DNA of 64,000 bases from Cycas panzhihuaensis (GCA_023213395.1 CM041465.1:12896001-12960000); one strand, 5' to 3'; positions 45,400-56,532 are shown, counted from the first letter of the stretch. The notes: generated by a model from the letters alone, not told the origin. Made by a program: numbers and translations.

Positions 45400-46547
45400 T
45401 TTCTTCTTTATTGCTTCCTCTTCTATGTTATTTCTTATTTTGAGTCTTGCCACTTCCTTTCTTAGGGCTTCTAATTCTGATTCCTCTTCTACTACTCCCA
45501 CTTGGTAGAAGGGTCGATTATATTGGTGCTGTTTGATTTCCCTAATTTCCTCTTATAATCTCAGTAGGAGGGAGTCATGTCCTCCAGCTTGTGCATCCAT
45601 CTTCATCTCAAAGTCAAGTGCTAAATCTTGGGTATTTTTAAATGACTTTAATGGATGAGCATGCATCATAGCCCTCAATTTCTCATTCAGTCCTCTGACA
45701 AAATAATTTTTCATATTATGGTCTGTTATTGTTTCATTAACCATACTAGCTGCAATGATTTTTATTCTACTGATATAAGTTAATACTGATTCTCCAGGCC
45801 TTTGTTTAATTTCCCTCAGGGCAATTTCCACTACTTCGTTACTTCAGAATTTCTAGAATCTTTCCTTGAAGGATTTCTTTATTTTTGCCCATGAATCTTT
45901 CTTATCCAACTCTTTGTACTAGGGCAATGGTACTCCTCTTAATGTACAGGCGAATCTGGATTTTATCTCGTCTTCATCTGTAATCTTCTTTACGTCAATC
46001 AGATTTTGAAAGAGATATATATGTTTGACTGCATCTGAAGTGTCATTGAAAATCAACTTCCCAAAATCTCTGTAATCATCCATCTTGGGAGATTGTACTG
46101 GTGTCCCACCTGATAGTGATTCTTCTCCTTTCTCCTCCTCACGAGATTCTATCTCCTTCCCTTCACTCTTCTCCTTTAGAGATGTACTTGGAGTGCTTAC
46201 TACAATATTATCTTTCCCAAATAATGGATTCTTAAATGGGGTTTTAAGATGTATAGGTTCTAATACACCTGGCACTTGTATTGTTAATGGTGTCACTGTC
46301 ATATATGACTAATTAGACCCCCTATTTGATGAATCCTTAAAAAGATTCCTTCTTAGCTTATTTCCCAATATGCTGAGGGACCTTCCTCTACCTTCTTCTC
46401 GCTATCACTTAGGTCCTTCGAAGTGTCCTCCACAGGTATACTTTCCTCCTTTGTTAAAGTGTATTTATGTTCTTCATCCACTTTTGGTTTTTCTTCATAT
46501 TCTGGGCTAAATAGGTAATCCTTGATTGGGGCTAGTGTTAGTACCAT
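45400..46547 (-). pseudogene. gag (capsid part), 10.6-kb gypsy element
   Basis: 45919-46302 gives MDDYRDFGKLIFNDTSDAVK, HIYLFQNLIDVKKITDEDEI and KSRFACTLRGVPLP. 45553-45840 gives EIALREIKQRPGESVLTYIS, RIKIIAASMVNETITDHNMK and NYFVRGLNEKLRAMMHAHPL. Between them WAKIKKSFKERF is visible. The acidic N-terminal part is at 46353-46547. Expected order for a gypsy gag; several stops. Confidence 0.85.
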
Positions 46548-46899
46548 TCATTTGCCATTGTTTCCCTCTCCTTGTTCTTGAGGTGTCTGGGCTCCACTTG
46601 CCTCAGATTCTTCAACGGACTGTCCCTTAGTCTTTGTTCTACGAACTTAATCTCCTTGCCCTTCTCAGTTTTGACTCCTTTGACCATCATAATACCCTCT
46701 GTCTACATGTTTCTTTCCCTTTAGGTGAAGTATCCTTTTGTGGCTCTTCTGCCTTTGAAGGTCTTTTATGTGGCATTGGAAGGTCCCATGGTTGTCAGAG
46801 ACTTAGTTACAACCTGCCATCATGATGACATATAGGGTCCTCTGCCCTTTACATATTCCTCTTTTTGAAACTCATGGGCCCTGTCCCTCCAAAATGGAC

Positions 46900-46915
46900 A
46901 TAGGCAATGGAACCA
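46900..46915 (-). promoter_or_regulatory. Primer binding site, 10.6-kb gypsy element
   Basis: The coding strand reads TGGTTCCATTGCC three bases after the 5' LTR. It resembles the TGGCGCCGTTGCC primer site of Athila-type elements with three C-to-T or G-to-A changes. Confidence 0.5.
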
Positions 46916-46918
46916 ATA

Positions 46919-47760
46919 TTGACTTAAATATTTCACTACACTTATGAGATAGTTACACTCGTCAAGGTTACGTGGGTTATAGTCTAGTTTAGGACACTGT
47001 CAACATCATTATCCACATATATCACACAGATCTATTAATGTTTCCACATGATTATAACACAATGACACACAATAGTACAGAGATCAGCACATTTTCCATA
47101 TTCAATCCTTGCAAACATAGAGAATCCACAATTTTCATGTAACTCTTATTTTATTAAGCAATAAGTTCTTTTACATAAGGTACTAGAATGTATTCCTTGT
47201 GCATTCCAGCCTTATATATTCACTCTGTCACACGCGTACCCAGGAGGTACCCATCAAAATACATGGCTTAGGCTATTGTCATGCATATTGGTCTCTATAC
47301 CAATGCATATTGGAATACTTCAGCTCTCACCCTAACCAAATGGTCCTTGGGAAGCCTCATAAATATGCTCCTTTAGTGTCCTTTGGCTGAAGGGTTATGA
47401 CTGTCTGTCATAACTGTACCCTTTTAGTCAAGCGTACCTCTTCCTAACCATTGGTTAGTTCCCTTAACTGGCTGTCTTAACTCATCTGTACATTTGTACG
47501 TACATCTGATGTCATCCTAGGCTCCCTTCTGTCTGGTCTTCTCATGCGTACCATTCTTGTTTGCTTTCGTTCTGCCTGGAGGTATGTATCTGTGTTGTGT
47601 ACCTTTGCCATGTATGCACCTATCATACATACCCAGAATGCTAGATTCTTCACTTCTTACTGCATGCATACCTTCGTACGGTCCATACCTACATAGTCCA
47701 AGGATATTTAGCCTCTCTCTAGTCTACCCATAGCCTAGTGTGTCACATTATGCTCCAATA
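46919..47760 (-). repeat. 5' LTR of the 10.6-kb gypsy element
   Basis: 842 bp, collinear with 37187-38028. The ends are TT...TA on the plus strand instead of TG...CA. Confidence 0.92.
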
Positions 47761-48651
47761 ATTCTATATGTTTATTTACACCTTTGAGTTTTAGGTGCCC
47801 TTATATCCCTTTATTTACTCTTTGTTTTGTGATATCCTCACCTATTTATGTATTCTCCTATTTGTCATAGTTTTTTTTATGTTTTGATGATGATAGCTAT
47901 GACTTGAGCAAGGTTACTAAAAAAGATTCCCACATGTCCTCAATCATGGAAGATGCCTTGGTTCTCCTTGGTCACCAACCAGAGGACCCTACTCCATGCA
48001 TGTCCCTCTCTTGATACTCAAGATTGTCACATGACTTACCCTTTTTACTCTATAGTTTGACCTCTTCATCTAGATTTCATAGTACAATTCCTATTCTATT
48101 AAAAATACTACCATAATGTTCCTCTTAGTTCCTTCATGGTTTGGCCTGTCATTGTGCCCACCTCATACTACCTAGGATCATATATACATATCCCCTCTTA
48201 AAGATACCTAATAAGAAAAGAGGAGGAAGAAGAAGAAGTCCAAAAAGGATCCCTGATTAAATAAATATAGAATGAGTATATAGGTATGATTTAAGTAGGG
48301 GATATCCATCACTACTTACTTGGTACCTAAGGTAGGTCACGTGACAATCTCATCTCCATCTATGATACATAGCTCAAGTCCAGTCATGTGGGCTATTTAG
48401 GATGTTTAAATCTAATTGATTGGACCCACCATAGTCTTAATCAAGATTGAATCCCACTTCATATGGCTATTGCTTTAGGTGGATTTTAGAGGAGGTTTAC
48501 TAGTTTTAGTTAGTAACTATTCTTGAAGACTAAGAGACTCCATTATTCCAATCAGATTCCTATACTCGCCTAAGTTTCTTTTAATGTTCGTTGATTCCCA
48601 CAACTTCCCACTATTTAGTGACTTCGTCTTGAGTTATCATTGCATATCTCC
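47761..48651. other. Non-coding 3' internal region of unit C, right of insertion
   Basis: Continuation of 36296-37186. No ORF with a counterpart in units A or B. Confidence 0.45.
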
Positions 48652-49095
48652 ATGGCATTGATTATTCACAATGATGGGGTAGTCATGGAATCATGGGGCC
48701 TTCTACTATGACTTGGGCCATCTAGAATTAATCTAGATATACCTTTGTTCAATTTGGGGCTTACTTACATGAAGCCGCTAATAATAAGGTCAAGTACACC
48801 ACAATCATTGAGGCTTTGATTAATGTACTCCACTTTTATCATGGCTCTATCATTTTATGTTATGATTCCCAAATTGTTATGCCTTAGCTTAACCAAGTTT
48901 ACTACTCTATTTTCCCTCAATTGAGACTTTTGGATATGATTACTAGATCCCTTCTAGCCTAGTTCTCTTATGTCGACATTTTCCACATCCCCTATGAACT
49001 TAACACTTAAGTGAATAGGTTGGTTAACTTCATCCTTGAACATTATTTTCCATTAGTAGATGATCCTCTTCAGGCCCATTAAGCTACCCATTGAG
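48652..49095 (+). pseudogene. Second RNase H-like ORF, unit C (most decayed)
   Basis: It starts at ATG (MALIIHNDG), homologous to 1359 and 19668. After a frameshift it continues HGNHGAFYYDLGH, then AANNKVKYTTIIEALINVLH, CYDSQIVM, LNQVYYSIFPQLRLLD and HIPYELNT. The Glu of the AEY motif is Lys (KVKY); YDSQ keeps its Asp. The gypsy-type RNase H of the same unit is at 31741-32320, so the unit had two. Confidence 0.65.
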
Positions 49096-49382
49096 GAATC
49101 TCTACTTAGAGGAGTACCTCCCTTAGCCTCACCTCTAAGGGGCACCCATTAACAAGGTAAAACTATGGTGGCAACCCCATGCTTATATAACCCTCTTTGG
49201 AAGCTAAGCCATGCTATTAAAAGCTTCCTATACACTTCAGTGAGAGCTTAAACTAAGACCATGCTCTAAAATGAGGGTAAACTAACCTATACATTTGTAC
49301 ATATTAGATTTTCTTTGTCATGTTTCCCTTTTTTATGTAAACCTTTAGCAAAAAAATAGAAAATAAGGAAAAGAAATCACAT

Positions 49383-49413
<31 letters not shown>

Positions 49414-50007
49414 CTATATATCTATATCTATATATAGATATAGATATAGATATAGATATAGATATATAAAATAATAATAATAAAATAACAAAAAAGAAGT
49501 TATAAAACATAAGAAAACCAAAAAGGTGTCAACCTCCAAAAGAAGGTCAATAATAAAGTGAAACTATGGTGACCACCATTGGGCCATTAGGCCTCTTTTC
49601 CCCTTGGATATTTGAGGCATCACTCTATATATTCAAGGGGCTTTGTGCTTCCTAGCCCCTTTCTAAGGCTATGCCACCTGGCTTGTCATACCATGGGAGG
49701 TAAATCTCCATTGTGTGATGTCTTCCACTTATACATGCTTAGATTTCATGGCTACTAGACTTAAGGACTAATATAATCATTGATTTATCACCCTTCTTAG
49801 TTTAGATATCCCTACCCCAGGTCCCTTATAGGGCTAAACCAAGGGCAACCCACCTTTGATTTATTACTAATGAGGTACCACTATGGCAACCATAACACCA
49901 TGTGACCCACATGCATTTTTATTTATATTATTACTTTAGTATATCTCATCACTTATGTTGGAAGCATTCACCATCTTCAAGGTTTAGATTTGAAGAGTTA
50001 TTATATT
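49096..50007. other. Non-coding tail before PPT, unit C, with repeated motif
   Basis: Three dispersed copies (about 49130, 49540 and 49870) of a motif of about 40 bp containing a version of 'caataataaagtgaaac' and 'ctatggtg'. Single copies follow the RNase H-like ORFs of units A and B. Confidence 0.5.
49391..49472. repeat. (TA)n/(TATATC)n/(GATATA)n palindromic microsatellite
   Basis: A TA run passes into TATATC units and then, through a dyad near 49430-49436, into GATATA units. The two halves are complementary and could extrude as a cruciform. Confidence 0.85.
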
Positions 50008-50017
50008 AAAGGGGTAG
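50008..50017 (+). promoter_or_regulatory. Polypurine tract before LTR_C
   Basis: AAAGGGGTAG directly before TGTTTCCCAAC. Confidence 0.65.
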
Positions 50018-50692
50018 TGTTTCCCAACTTTTAGGAATGGGATTTGGATGATCAATTAGGTAAGGTAACTATAGGTATATCTCTATCCTTTTTACCTTTT
50101 TCATTGATATACATATTGAGATTATATGATATATATATACTTATTTGCTTACTATTTCCTAGCCTTCGAGAATAGGTAGGGGAAACATCGCTTAGGTAAG
50201 TACATGTATGCATCCTTATCCCTTGACCTATTTATCTTTATGGCATGATGAGATATATTTATGGTCCCAACAGCATGATTTGGTTGTATAGCTTACCTTT
50301 TTGCCTAATTTACTTGCCTAATACTTTTTTGTGACTATATTTTAGCCTATGATGACCCAGGACCATGGTCCTATAGCATCACATAGCTCCAAGAAACACC
50401 TTGCTAGAGTTTGTAGGTACTCGTGGGCCTTTGTAGCCCACCCTGACTCACTCCTAGCTTGTTGTATGACTCCATAGGGTGGGTTCTAACTTACTTACTC
50501 ATCAATACATTTTTACACCAATATTGATGCTTAGTCTTCACACTTTTCACATATTATGGAAGCCTTACCACCGCTTAGAGCCCCTAGAAGGCCTTACCAA
50601 TCCACCAACCTTTATCTTTTGCACTCCAAGACTAATATTTTATGGGATTCCCTAGGTATTTTTTATTTTTCTTTTTATTTTCTTTGCACTGT

Positions 50693-50722
50693 GTCAATCT
50701 TTATAGTACTACAAAGTTTGCC
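50693..50722. repeat. Hairpin motif in LTR_C
   Basis: CTTT and AAAG (extended imperfectly outwards) flank ATAGTACTAC. AGTACTACA corresponds to GTACTACA in the internal cluster of unit C (36267-36274). Confidence 0.45.
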
Positions 50723-50736
50723 ATGAGGTAACTATT

Positions 50737-51373
50737 TGTTGAGAAGACAAGGTCCCAACCCTTCTACTGCCACCAAGATCTAAACTATTCTTGCAACTAG
50801 TTAAAGAAATCGAAACTAAAAATTACATGTAAGTTCTTAAACTAGAGATAAAATAAATAGACTAAACAAGAAAGCCAAGCACACAAATACACCTGATATA
50901 ACATAGTAAAACCCTAGCAGTGTGCTAGGGAAACATCCACATAGGAAAGATATCGATCTTTATTATCATAGAATGGAGAAAAAGTACATAATCCTGCAAT
51001 AGAGTGCTCACAGCAACAACAACCAGCTACCCAACTCCTCACAGTATATTGAACAACTTCAACATAATGAAATATGCCCTAAATCTGGCTACATAAGAGA
51101 GTCATACAAGGCACAAATCTGGATCGTAGAATCTAGTGTATTTTTATCGAACGACCCTAATTCTCTTTACAATTTAATATGGTTTCCAGTGCTAATTTTT
51201 GGGTCGGGGGCTATCACCCTTGAACCACCTCTTAGTGAGGGGCATTCCACATCCCCCTAGCCAAGGGGGGCTCCCGCCCCTCTTGGAACCCCCCAAGGAA
51301 GGTTTGGGAGGAAACCACACTATTAACATGCCAAAATTTAAGCCTCCAACCATTGTTGTCACATTACCCAACA
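50737..51373 (-). mobile_element. Solo LTR, Tork-like copia family, inverted
   Basis: 637 bp, TGTTGAGAAG...TACCCAACA on the plus strand, so the coding strand begins TGTTGGGTAATGTGACAACA. Flanks CTATT (50732-50736) and TTATT (51374-51378) are a target duplication with one change. It shares 'ctagggaaacatccacatag' and the G-rich block with the other family members. Confidence 0.85.
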
Positions 51374-51915
51374 TTATTCATTAGTTGCCACAGCTAGGAA
51401 ATGGTTAGATTTGCATTTATTATGAATCTAATATATGGAAGAGGGTCTTTTATCATCTAAATTAAACCCTAACTCCTCTTTAAAACATAAAAAAAAAATT
51501 ATAAACTCATTTTTACTCTCTCACGATCAAGAAACAACTCTCCTCCCCTATCTTCTTCTTCCTCCTCTTACTCCAAGTTTGTTAAGGGTAAAACCCTAGC
51601 TTGTAGGACTAAGCCAGGCCTCTTTCAGCGAGATCATTCCTTTTTTCATTTTCAACAAAGCAACAATAACTAGTTTACTTGGAATAAAGGCTCTTTCCTT
51701 CTCTAAAGGGGCCTACTTCAGCAAGGAAAACTAGTTTTTAGACACCATCCCCTTTGGGTGCAAGGTAACTTTTGATTTGAGTAAATTTCAATAGTTGAAA
51801 GTAGGTTTTCTTCCATTATTTCTCCCTTAGATCTAGTTTGCTCCTAGTTTCATTCATTTGCATGCTCATTACCATATATTTTCTCCTCTATTTATTGGGA
51901 AAAGAGGGGCAAACC

Positions 51916-52492
51916 TATTGGGTATTGTGACAACAATTATAGGCCTAAAATTATGGTATGTTTTCGGTGCAGTTTCCCCCTCTAATCTTTCTCGGGGGGT
52001 TCCAAGGGGGTCGAGAGCCCCCCTTAGCTAGGGGGTGCGAGGGGGAAACCTTATCAAAGTGTAAAGAGGATTAGGGTCATTCAATACAAATACCCTAGAT
52101 TCTAGAGTTGAGATTTAGGTCTTGGATGTTCTTTCATGTAGCCCATTTTAGGGCTTTTCTTATTATGTTGTAATGTTATGCAATGTACTATGGAGAGGGC
52201 GGCAACTGATTGTTGTTCCAGAGAGCACTCTGTATCTGTGATGTACTATTTCTCCATTCTGTAGCAATAAAGATCGATACCTTTCCTATGTGGATGTTTC
52301 CTTAGCACACTGCTAGGGTTTTACCACGTTATATCAGGTGCACATGTGATGTTTGGCTTTCATTATCGTGTTATTGTATAATCTCTAATTTTAGAACTTG
52401 CATGTAATTGTATGTTTCCATTTATGTAACTAGTTGTAAGAAAGTAATAGATCTTAGTGGCTATTAGAGGGTTGGACCTTCTATTCTCAACA
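51916..52492 (+). repeat. 5' LTR of the copia element
   Basis: 577 bp, TATTGGGTATTGTGAC...ATTCTCAACA (TG mutated to TA at the start). 51993-52045 carries four G runs of five or six interleaved with a C run. Confidence 0.95.
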
Positions 52493-52494
52493 AG

Positions 52495-52507
52495 TGGTAT
52501 CAGAGCC
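52495..52507 (+). promoter_or_regulatory. Primer binding site of the copia element
   Basis: TGGTATCAGAGCC, two bases after the LTR; tRNA-Met type. Confidence 0.93.
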
Positions 52508-52563
52508 ACTCTTTTTCTTGCAGCGAGTTTGTGAAGGTTTTGGTGTTGGCTTTTCTACATCAA

Positions 52564-53420
52564 ATGGCAAAACTAGTAAGTGCAAAGTTTGAGGTCGAGA
52601 AATTCAATGGCAAGAACAACTTCGAGTTGTGGAAGCTAAAAGCATACGATATTCTTATATAGCAGGGTTTGTACAAAGCCCTTGTAGGAAAATCGAAGAA
52701 ACCTGTGGGGATGGACGATGATGAATGGGATGATTTAGACAAAAAGGCACTTAGCACAATACGATTGTGCCTGGCAGATGAAGTTTTGTTTAACATCGTA
52801 GGGGAGTAGATGGCAGCAGGATTATGGACCCAGTTGGAAGGCCTATATATGACCAAATTAGTAACGAACTGAATCTACCTGAAGAGGCAATCGTACTACA
52901 TGATGAAGGAAGGTACAAAAATCGCTGACCATTTAAATATTTTCAGTACTCTTATTTGTCAATTGACTAGTATCGATGTTAAAATTGAGGATGAAGACAA
53001 GGCAGTTACCCTATTATGCTCATTACCTGAATCCTGGGATAATATTGTCACCTCAATCAGTTTTAGCACTACAGATGAATTGGAATATGACTCTTTGTGA
53101 GTGCTTTGCTAATGGAAGAAGTGTGAAGGAAGTCTAGTCTTGAAACCTCCACACCAGAAGCCATGACAGTAAGGGGTAGAACGTTTGAGAGAGGACAAAA
53201 CTCCAGGGATACATCGAGATCCAAGTCAAAGAGCAAAAAGAGTAAGCTTAGGTGTTGGCATTGTAATAAGACTGGTCACCTTAAGAAGGATCGTTACAAA
53301 AGGAAGGAGTTCCAAAAAAAGGAAGATCCTGCCAAGGAGATGAATCAGGTGGAGTCAAATCAAGGTATGGATGATGATGTCTTGGTTGCTTGTAATGTTT
53401 CTCATTATCACCATGACTAG
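52564..53420 (+). pseudogene. gag of the copia element
   Basis: It starts MAKLVSAKFEVEKFNGKNNF and ELWKLKAYDIL, typical of Tnt1-like gag. 52900-53100 gives KIADHLNIFSTLICQLTSID and AVTLLCSLPESWDNIVTSI. The zinc knuckle at 53252-53293 reads CWHCNKTGHLKKDR: the fourth ligand, Cys, is Arg. Stops replace Gln or Trp at 52661 and 52807. Confidence 0.92.
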
Positions 53421-53895
53421 TTATTAGATTCAGGTGCTTCACACCACATGTGTCCATACAAGAGTTGGTTCTCATCATACTAACCTCTTGATGGTGGTGA
53501 TGTGCTTATGGGAAACGAAGTTTCTTATAAGACAGTGGGCATTGGTAGCATCAGAATTAAGATGTTCGATGGGGTAGTCAGAACATTAACTAAGGTTAGA
53601 CATGTACCTAATTTGAAAAGGAATTTGATTTCCTTAGGTGAATTAGATTCAAGTGGTTTTAAGCATACAGGTCATGAAGGAGTCCTAAAGGTATCAAAGG
53701 GCACCTTGGTTGTTATAAAAGCCTTAAAGAGAGGAAATCTTTATATTTTAGTGGGAAGTATAGATGTCAGCCAAGCAGCTACAGCATCAAAGATTGTAGA
53801 AGATCCTACTCAGCTATGGCATCAAAGACTTGGGCACATGAGTGAGAAAGGACTTAAGGTGCTGATAAACCGTAAGTTACTTCCTAACTTGTAGC
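53421..53895 (+). pseudogene. Protease and pre-integrase region of the copia element
   Basis: LLDSGASHHMCPYKSWF holds an intact D-S-G-A active site. 53502-53894 continues NEVSYKTVGIGSIRIKMFDG, VRHVPNLKRNLISLGELDSS and LWHQRLGHMSEKGLKVL, the His-containing part of the GAG-pre-integrase zinc finger. Confidence 0.92.
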
Positions 53896-54716
53896 TTTCA
53901 GATTTGGCTTTCTGTAAACATTGTGTTTTTAGAAAATAATGTAGACTCAGGTTTAAAGTAAGGAGTCAGACTAGTAAAGGTGTTCTAGATTACATACATT
54001 CATATGTATGGGGACCAGCCCCTAAAATATCTTATGGAGGATCATTGTATTTTGTCACATTTATAGATGATTACTCCAGGAAGGTATGGGTCTATTTTTT
54101 GAAAAGGAAATCTAAAGTTTTCAGTGTGTTTAAGCAGTTCAAGGCTTTAGTTGAGAACAGTACTGGTAAGACAATCAAATATTTAAGAACTGACAATGGA
54201 GGTGAGTTCAACTCCTTAGAATTTGAGAACTACTGCAGAGAAGCTGGGATCAAAAGATACAAGACCACTAGCTATACTCCGCAGCAAAATGTCATTGCTA
54301 AGCACATGAATAGGACACTCTTGGAAAGAGCAAGAAGCATGCTAAGTAATGCAGGAGTGGAGCAGGGCTTATGGGTAGAAGCTGTTCAAACAGCTTGCTA
54401 TCTAGTAAATAGGTCACTATCAGTTGCAATAGATTATAAGATTCCTGAAGAGGTATGGACTGGACATCCGTGTGATTATTCAAATTTAAAAGTTTTTGGT
54501 TGTGATGCTTATGCCTGGACTGATAAAAGTAAACATTTAAAGTTAGACCCAAAATCTAAGAGATATATCTTTATTGGTTATGGTGATAAGGATGGTGTGA
54601 AGGGATACAGGTTGTGGGATCCTACTGCCCACAAAATCACCATTAACAGAGATGTCATATTTGATGAATCTCCCCTTGTAAAATCAGACAGTATAGAAGC
54701 TGAAATGAAATAAGAG
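53896..54716 (+). pseudogene. Integrase of the copia element
   Basis: 54045-54713 is open for 222 codons: YFVTFIDDYSRKVWVYFL holds the first Asp and IKYLRTDNGGEFNSLEF the second. The family's NGVAERMNR reads NVIAKHMNR, so the third acidic residue is Lys (codon AAG, 54300-54302). The C-terminal part LKVFGCDAYAWTD, SKRYIFIGYGDKDGVKGYRL and VIFDESPL is typical of copia integrase. The upstream Cys-x2-Cys of the zinc finger (FCKHCVF) is at about 53910. Confidence 0.93.
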
Positions 54717-55775
54717 TAGTAAGATGAACATTAACAAGTTAAGTTTGAAATGCAGCCATGTGTGGAATCAGAAAAGCATGAAGATCTTTCTGAAGATGAA
54801 TCAGCAGCAGATTTGCAAGAGTATGTGGACACTCCTCTGCCAACAGTTAGAAGATCTACACAAGTTAGTCATCCACCTGATAGGTACAACCCTTCTATTT
54901 TTATTGCTTTAGTTTCTAATGATGGTGAGCCCACATATTATCAGGAAGCAGTAGATGATATCCATAGAGAGAAGTGGATAAGGGTTATGTAGGAAGAGAT
55001 AGATGCCTTGAAGAAAAATCATTCATGGGAATTGGTAGAACTTCCACATGGCAGGAAGATTGTTGGTTCCAGGTGGGTTTTTAAAAAGAAAACAGATGTT
55101 GATGGAAAGGTTGATAAATATAGGGCATGACTGGTGGCAAAAGGCTTTGCACAGAAAGCAGGTATTGACTTTCATGAGATCTTTTCACCAGTTGTTAAAC
55201 TTATTTCAATTTGAGTGCTGTTAGCATTGGTAGCTTCTCTCGATTTGGAGTTGGAGTAGTTAGATGTAAAAATAACTTTTCTACATGGAGATTTAGATGA
55301 GGAGATCTATATGGATCAACCAGAGGGGTTTGTAAAAGATGGTAGGAAAAGACTTATTTACAGGCTCAAGAAACCATTGTATAGCCTGAAGTAATCACCC
55401 AGGTAGTGGTACAAGAAGTTTGATGCCTTCATGGAGAGCCAAATTTTCAAAAGAAGTGAGTATGATCATTATGTTTACTTCAAATTTATGGACAATGGCT
55501 TATTCATTATCTTGGTGTTATATGTTGATGACATGCTGGTTACAAGCAAGAGTATGGTAGAAATTAATAAGCTAAAGGCTCAATTATCTAGGACTTTTGA
55601 TATGAAGGATCTAGGAGCTGTAAAACAAATCTTAGGCATGGAGATACACAGAGACAGGAAAAGTGGTAAGCTATGGTTATCACAACAGAAATATGTGGAG
55701 AAGGTGCTAACTAGGTGCGGGATGACAAATGTGAAACTAATGAGTATCCCATTGGCTTCCCACTTCAAGCTTTAA
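54717..55775 (+). pseudogene. Reverse transcriptase of the copia element
   Basis: SWELVELPHGRKIVGSRWVF, GKVDKYRA, LVAKGFAQKAGIDFHEIFSP, LDVKITFLHGDLDEEIYMDQ and PEGFV follow in order. The active site ILVLYVDDMLVTSK (Y-V-D-D intact) is in the open stretch 55431-55775. Stops at 55128, 55213, 55258, 55392 and 55401 sit where Arg, Trp or Gln are expected. Confidence 0.94.
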
Positions 55776-56487
55776 TCTAATATGAGTCCTAGTAGTGAAG
55801 AAGAAAAGGCTTATATGTCTCATGTGCCTTATGCTAGTGCAGTAGGAAGTTTGATGTATGCCATGGTATGTACAAGACCTAATATTTCACATGCAGTCGA
55901 TGTAGTTAGTAGGTTTATGGCAACACCAGGAAAGGAACATTGGGCTGCAATGAAATGGGAGCTTCAGTATTTGAGAGGCACTAGTGATTACTGCATCACC
56001 TTTGGAGGTACAGGTAATTGGGTTTATGGATATGTCAATTCAGATTTTGCAGGAGATTTAGATGAAAGAAGGTCTACTTTAGGTTATGTTTTCACTCTTG
56101 CAAATGGTCCAGTTAGTTGGATGTCCAAATTGCAGAGCATAATTGCACTATCAACCACAAAAGCTAAATATATTGCTGCAGCACATGCTTATAAAGAAGC
56201 AATCTGGTTACAGGTCTATTGGTTGAGCTTGGAAGGAGATAGGAAAATGTAAAGGTATTTTGTGATAGTCAAAGTGCCATTTACCTAGCCAAGAATCCAA
56301 CTTATCACAGTAGAACAAAGCATATTGCTCTTAAGTACCATTTTGTTAGATAGGTTGTGGAAGCAGGTGGAGTGGCACTTGAGAAGATTCACACCAATCA
56401 AAATTATGCTGATATATTCACTAAACCAGTACCATTAGAGAAGTTTAAATGGTGTTTGACTTCTCTTGGCTTGCATAAAAGATGATA
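55776..56487 (+). pseudogene. RNase H of the copia element
   Basis: YASAVGSLMYAMVCTRPNIS, then VYGYVNSDFAGDLDERRSTL and GYVFTLANGPVSWMSKLQS. The family's STTEAEY reads STTKAKY, so the catalytic Glu is Lys (about 56150-56172). After a frameshift near 56245 the frame continues [28 protein letters not shown] and ADIFTKPVPLEKFKW to the C-terminus LHKR. Confidence 0.93.
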
Positions 56488-56521
56488 AAGGATCGAGGAA
56501 AGGTAGTGGGTAATTATTGTC

Positions 56522-56532
56522 AAGGTGGAGAT
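56522..56532 (+). promoter_or_regulatory. Polypurine tract of the copia element
   Basis: AAGGTGGAGAT directly before the 3' LTR start TGTTGGG. Confidence 0.85.

Larger units (their letters stand above)
37187..47760 (-). mobile_element. 10.6-kb Ty3/gypsy element, non-chromovirus type, defective
   Basis: 10574 bp with two collinear 842-bp LTRs that differ at about 80 positions by eye (about 10%). Order on the minus strand: 5' LTR, primer site, gag with four zinc knuckles, protease, acidic spacer, second gag-like domain, RT, RNase H, integrase, tandem repeat array, extra ORF, 3' LTR. There is no chromodomain. RT and integrase texts resemble the Tat/Athila side of plant gypsy, but the lineage is not fixed. 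No target duplication is visible: GCTTG on the left, ATTCT on the right. Confidence 0.92.

Noticed and set aside
51192-51384. Overlapping ORFs on both strands
   Set aside because: They lie in the G/C-rich block of a copia solo LTR, where self-complementary runs keep both strands open.
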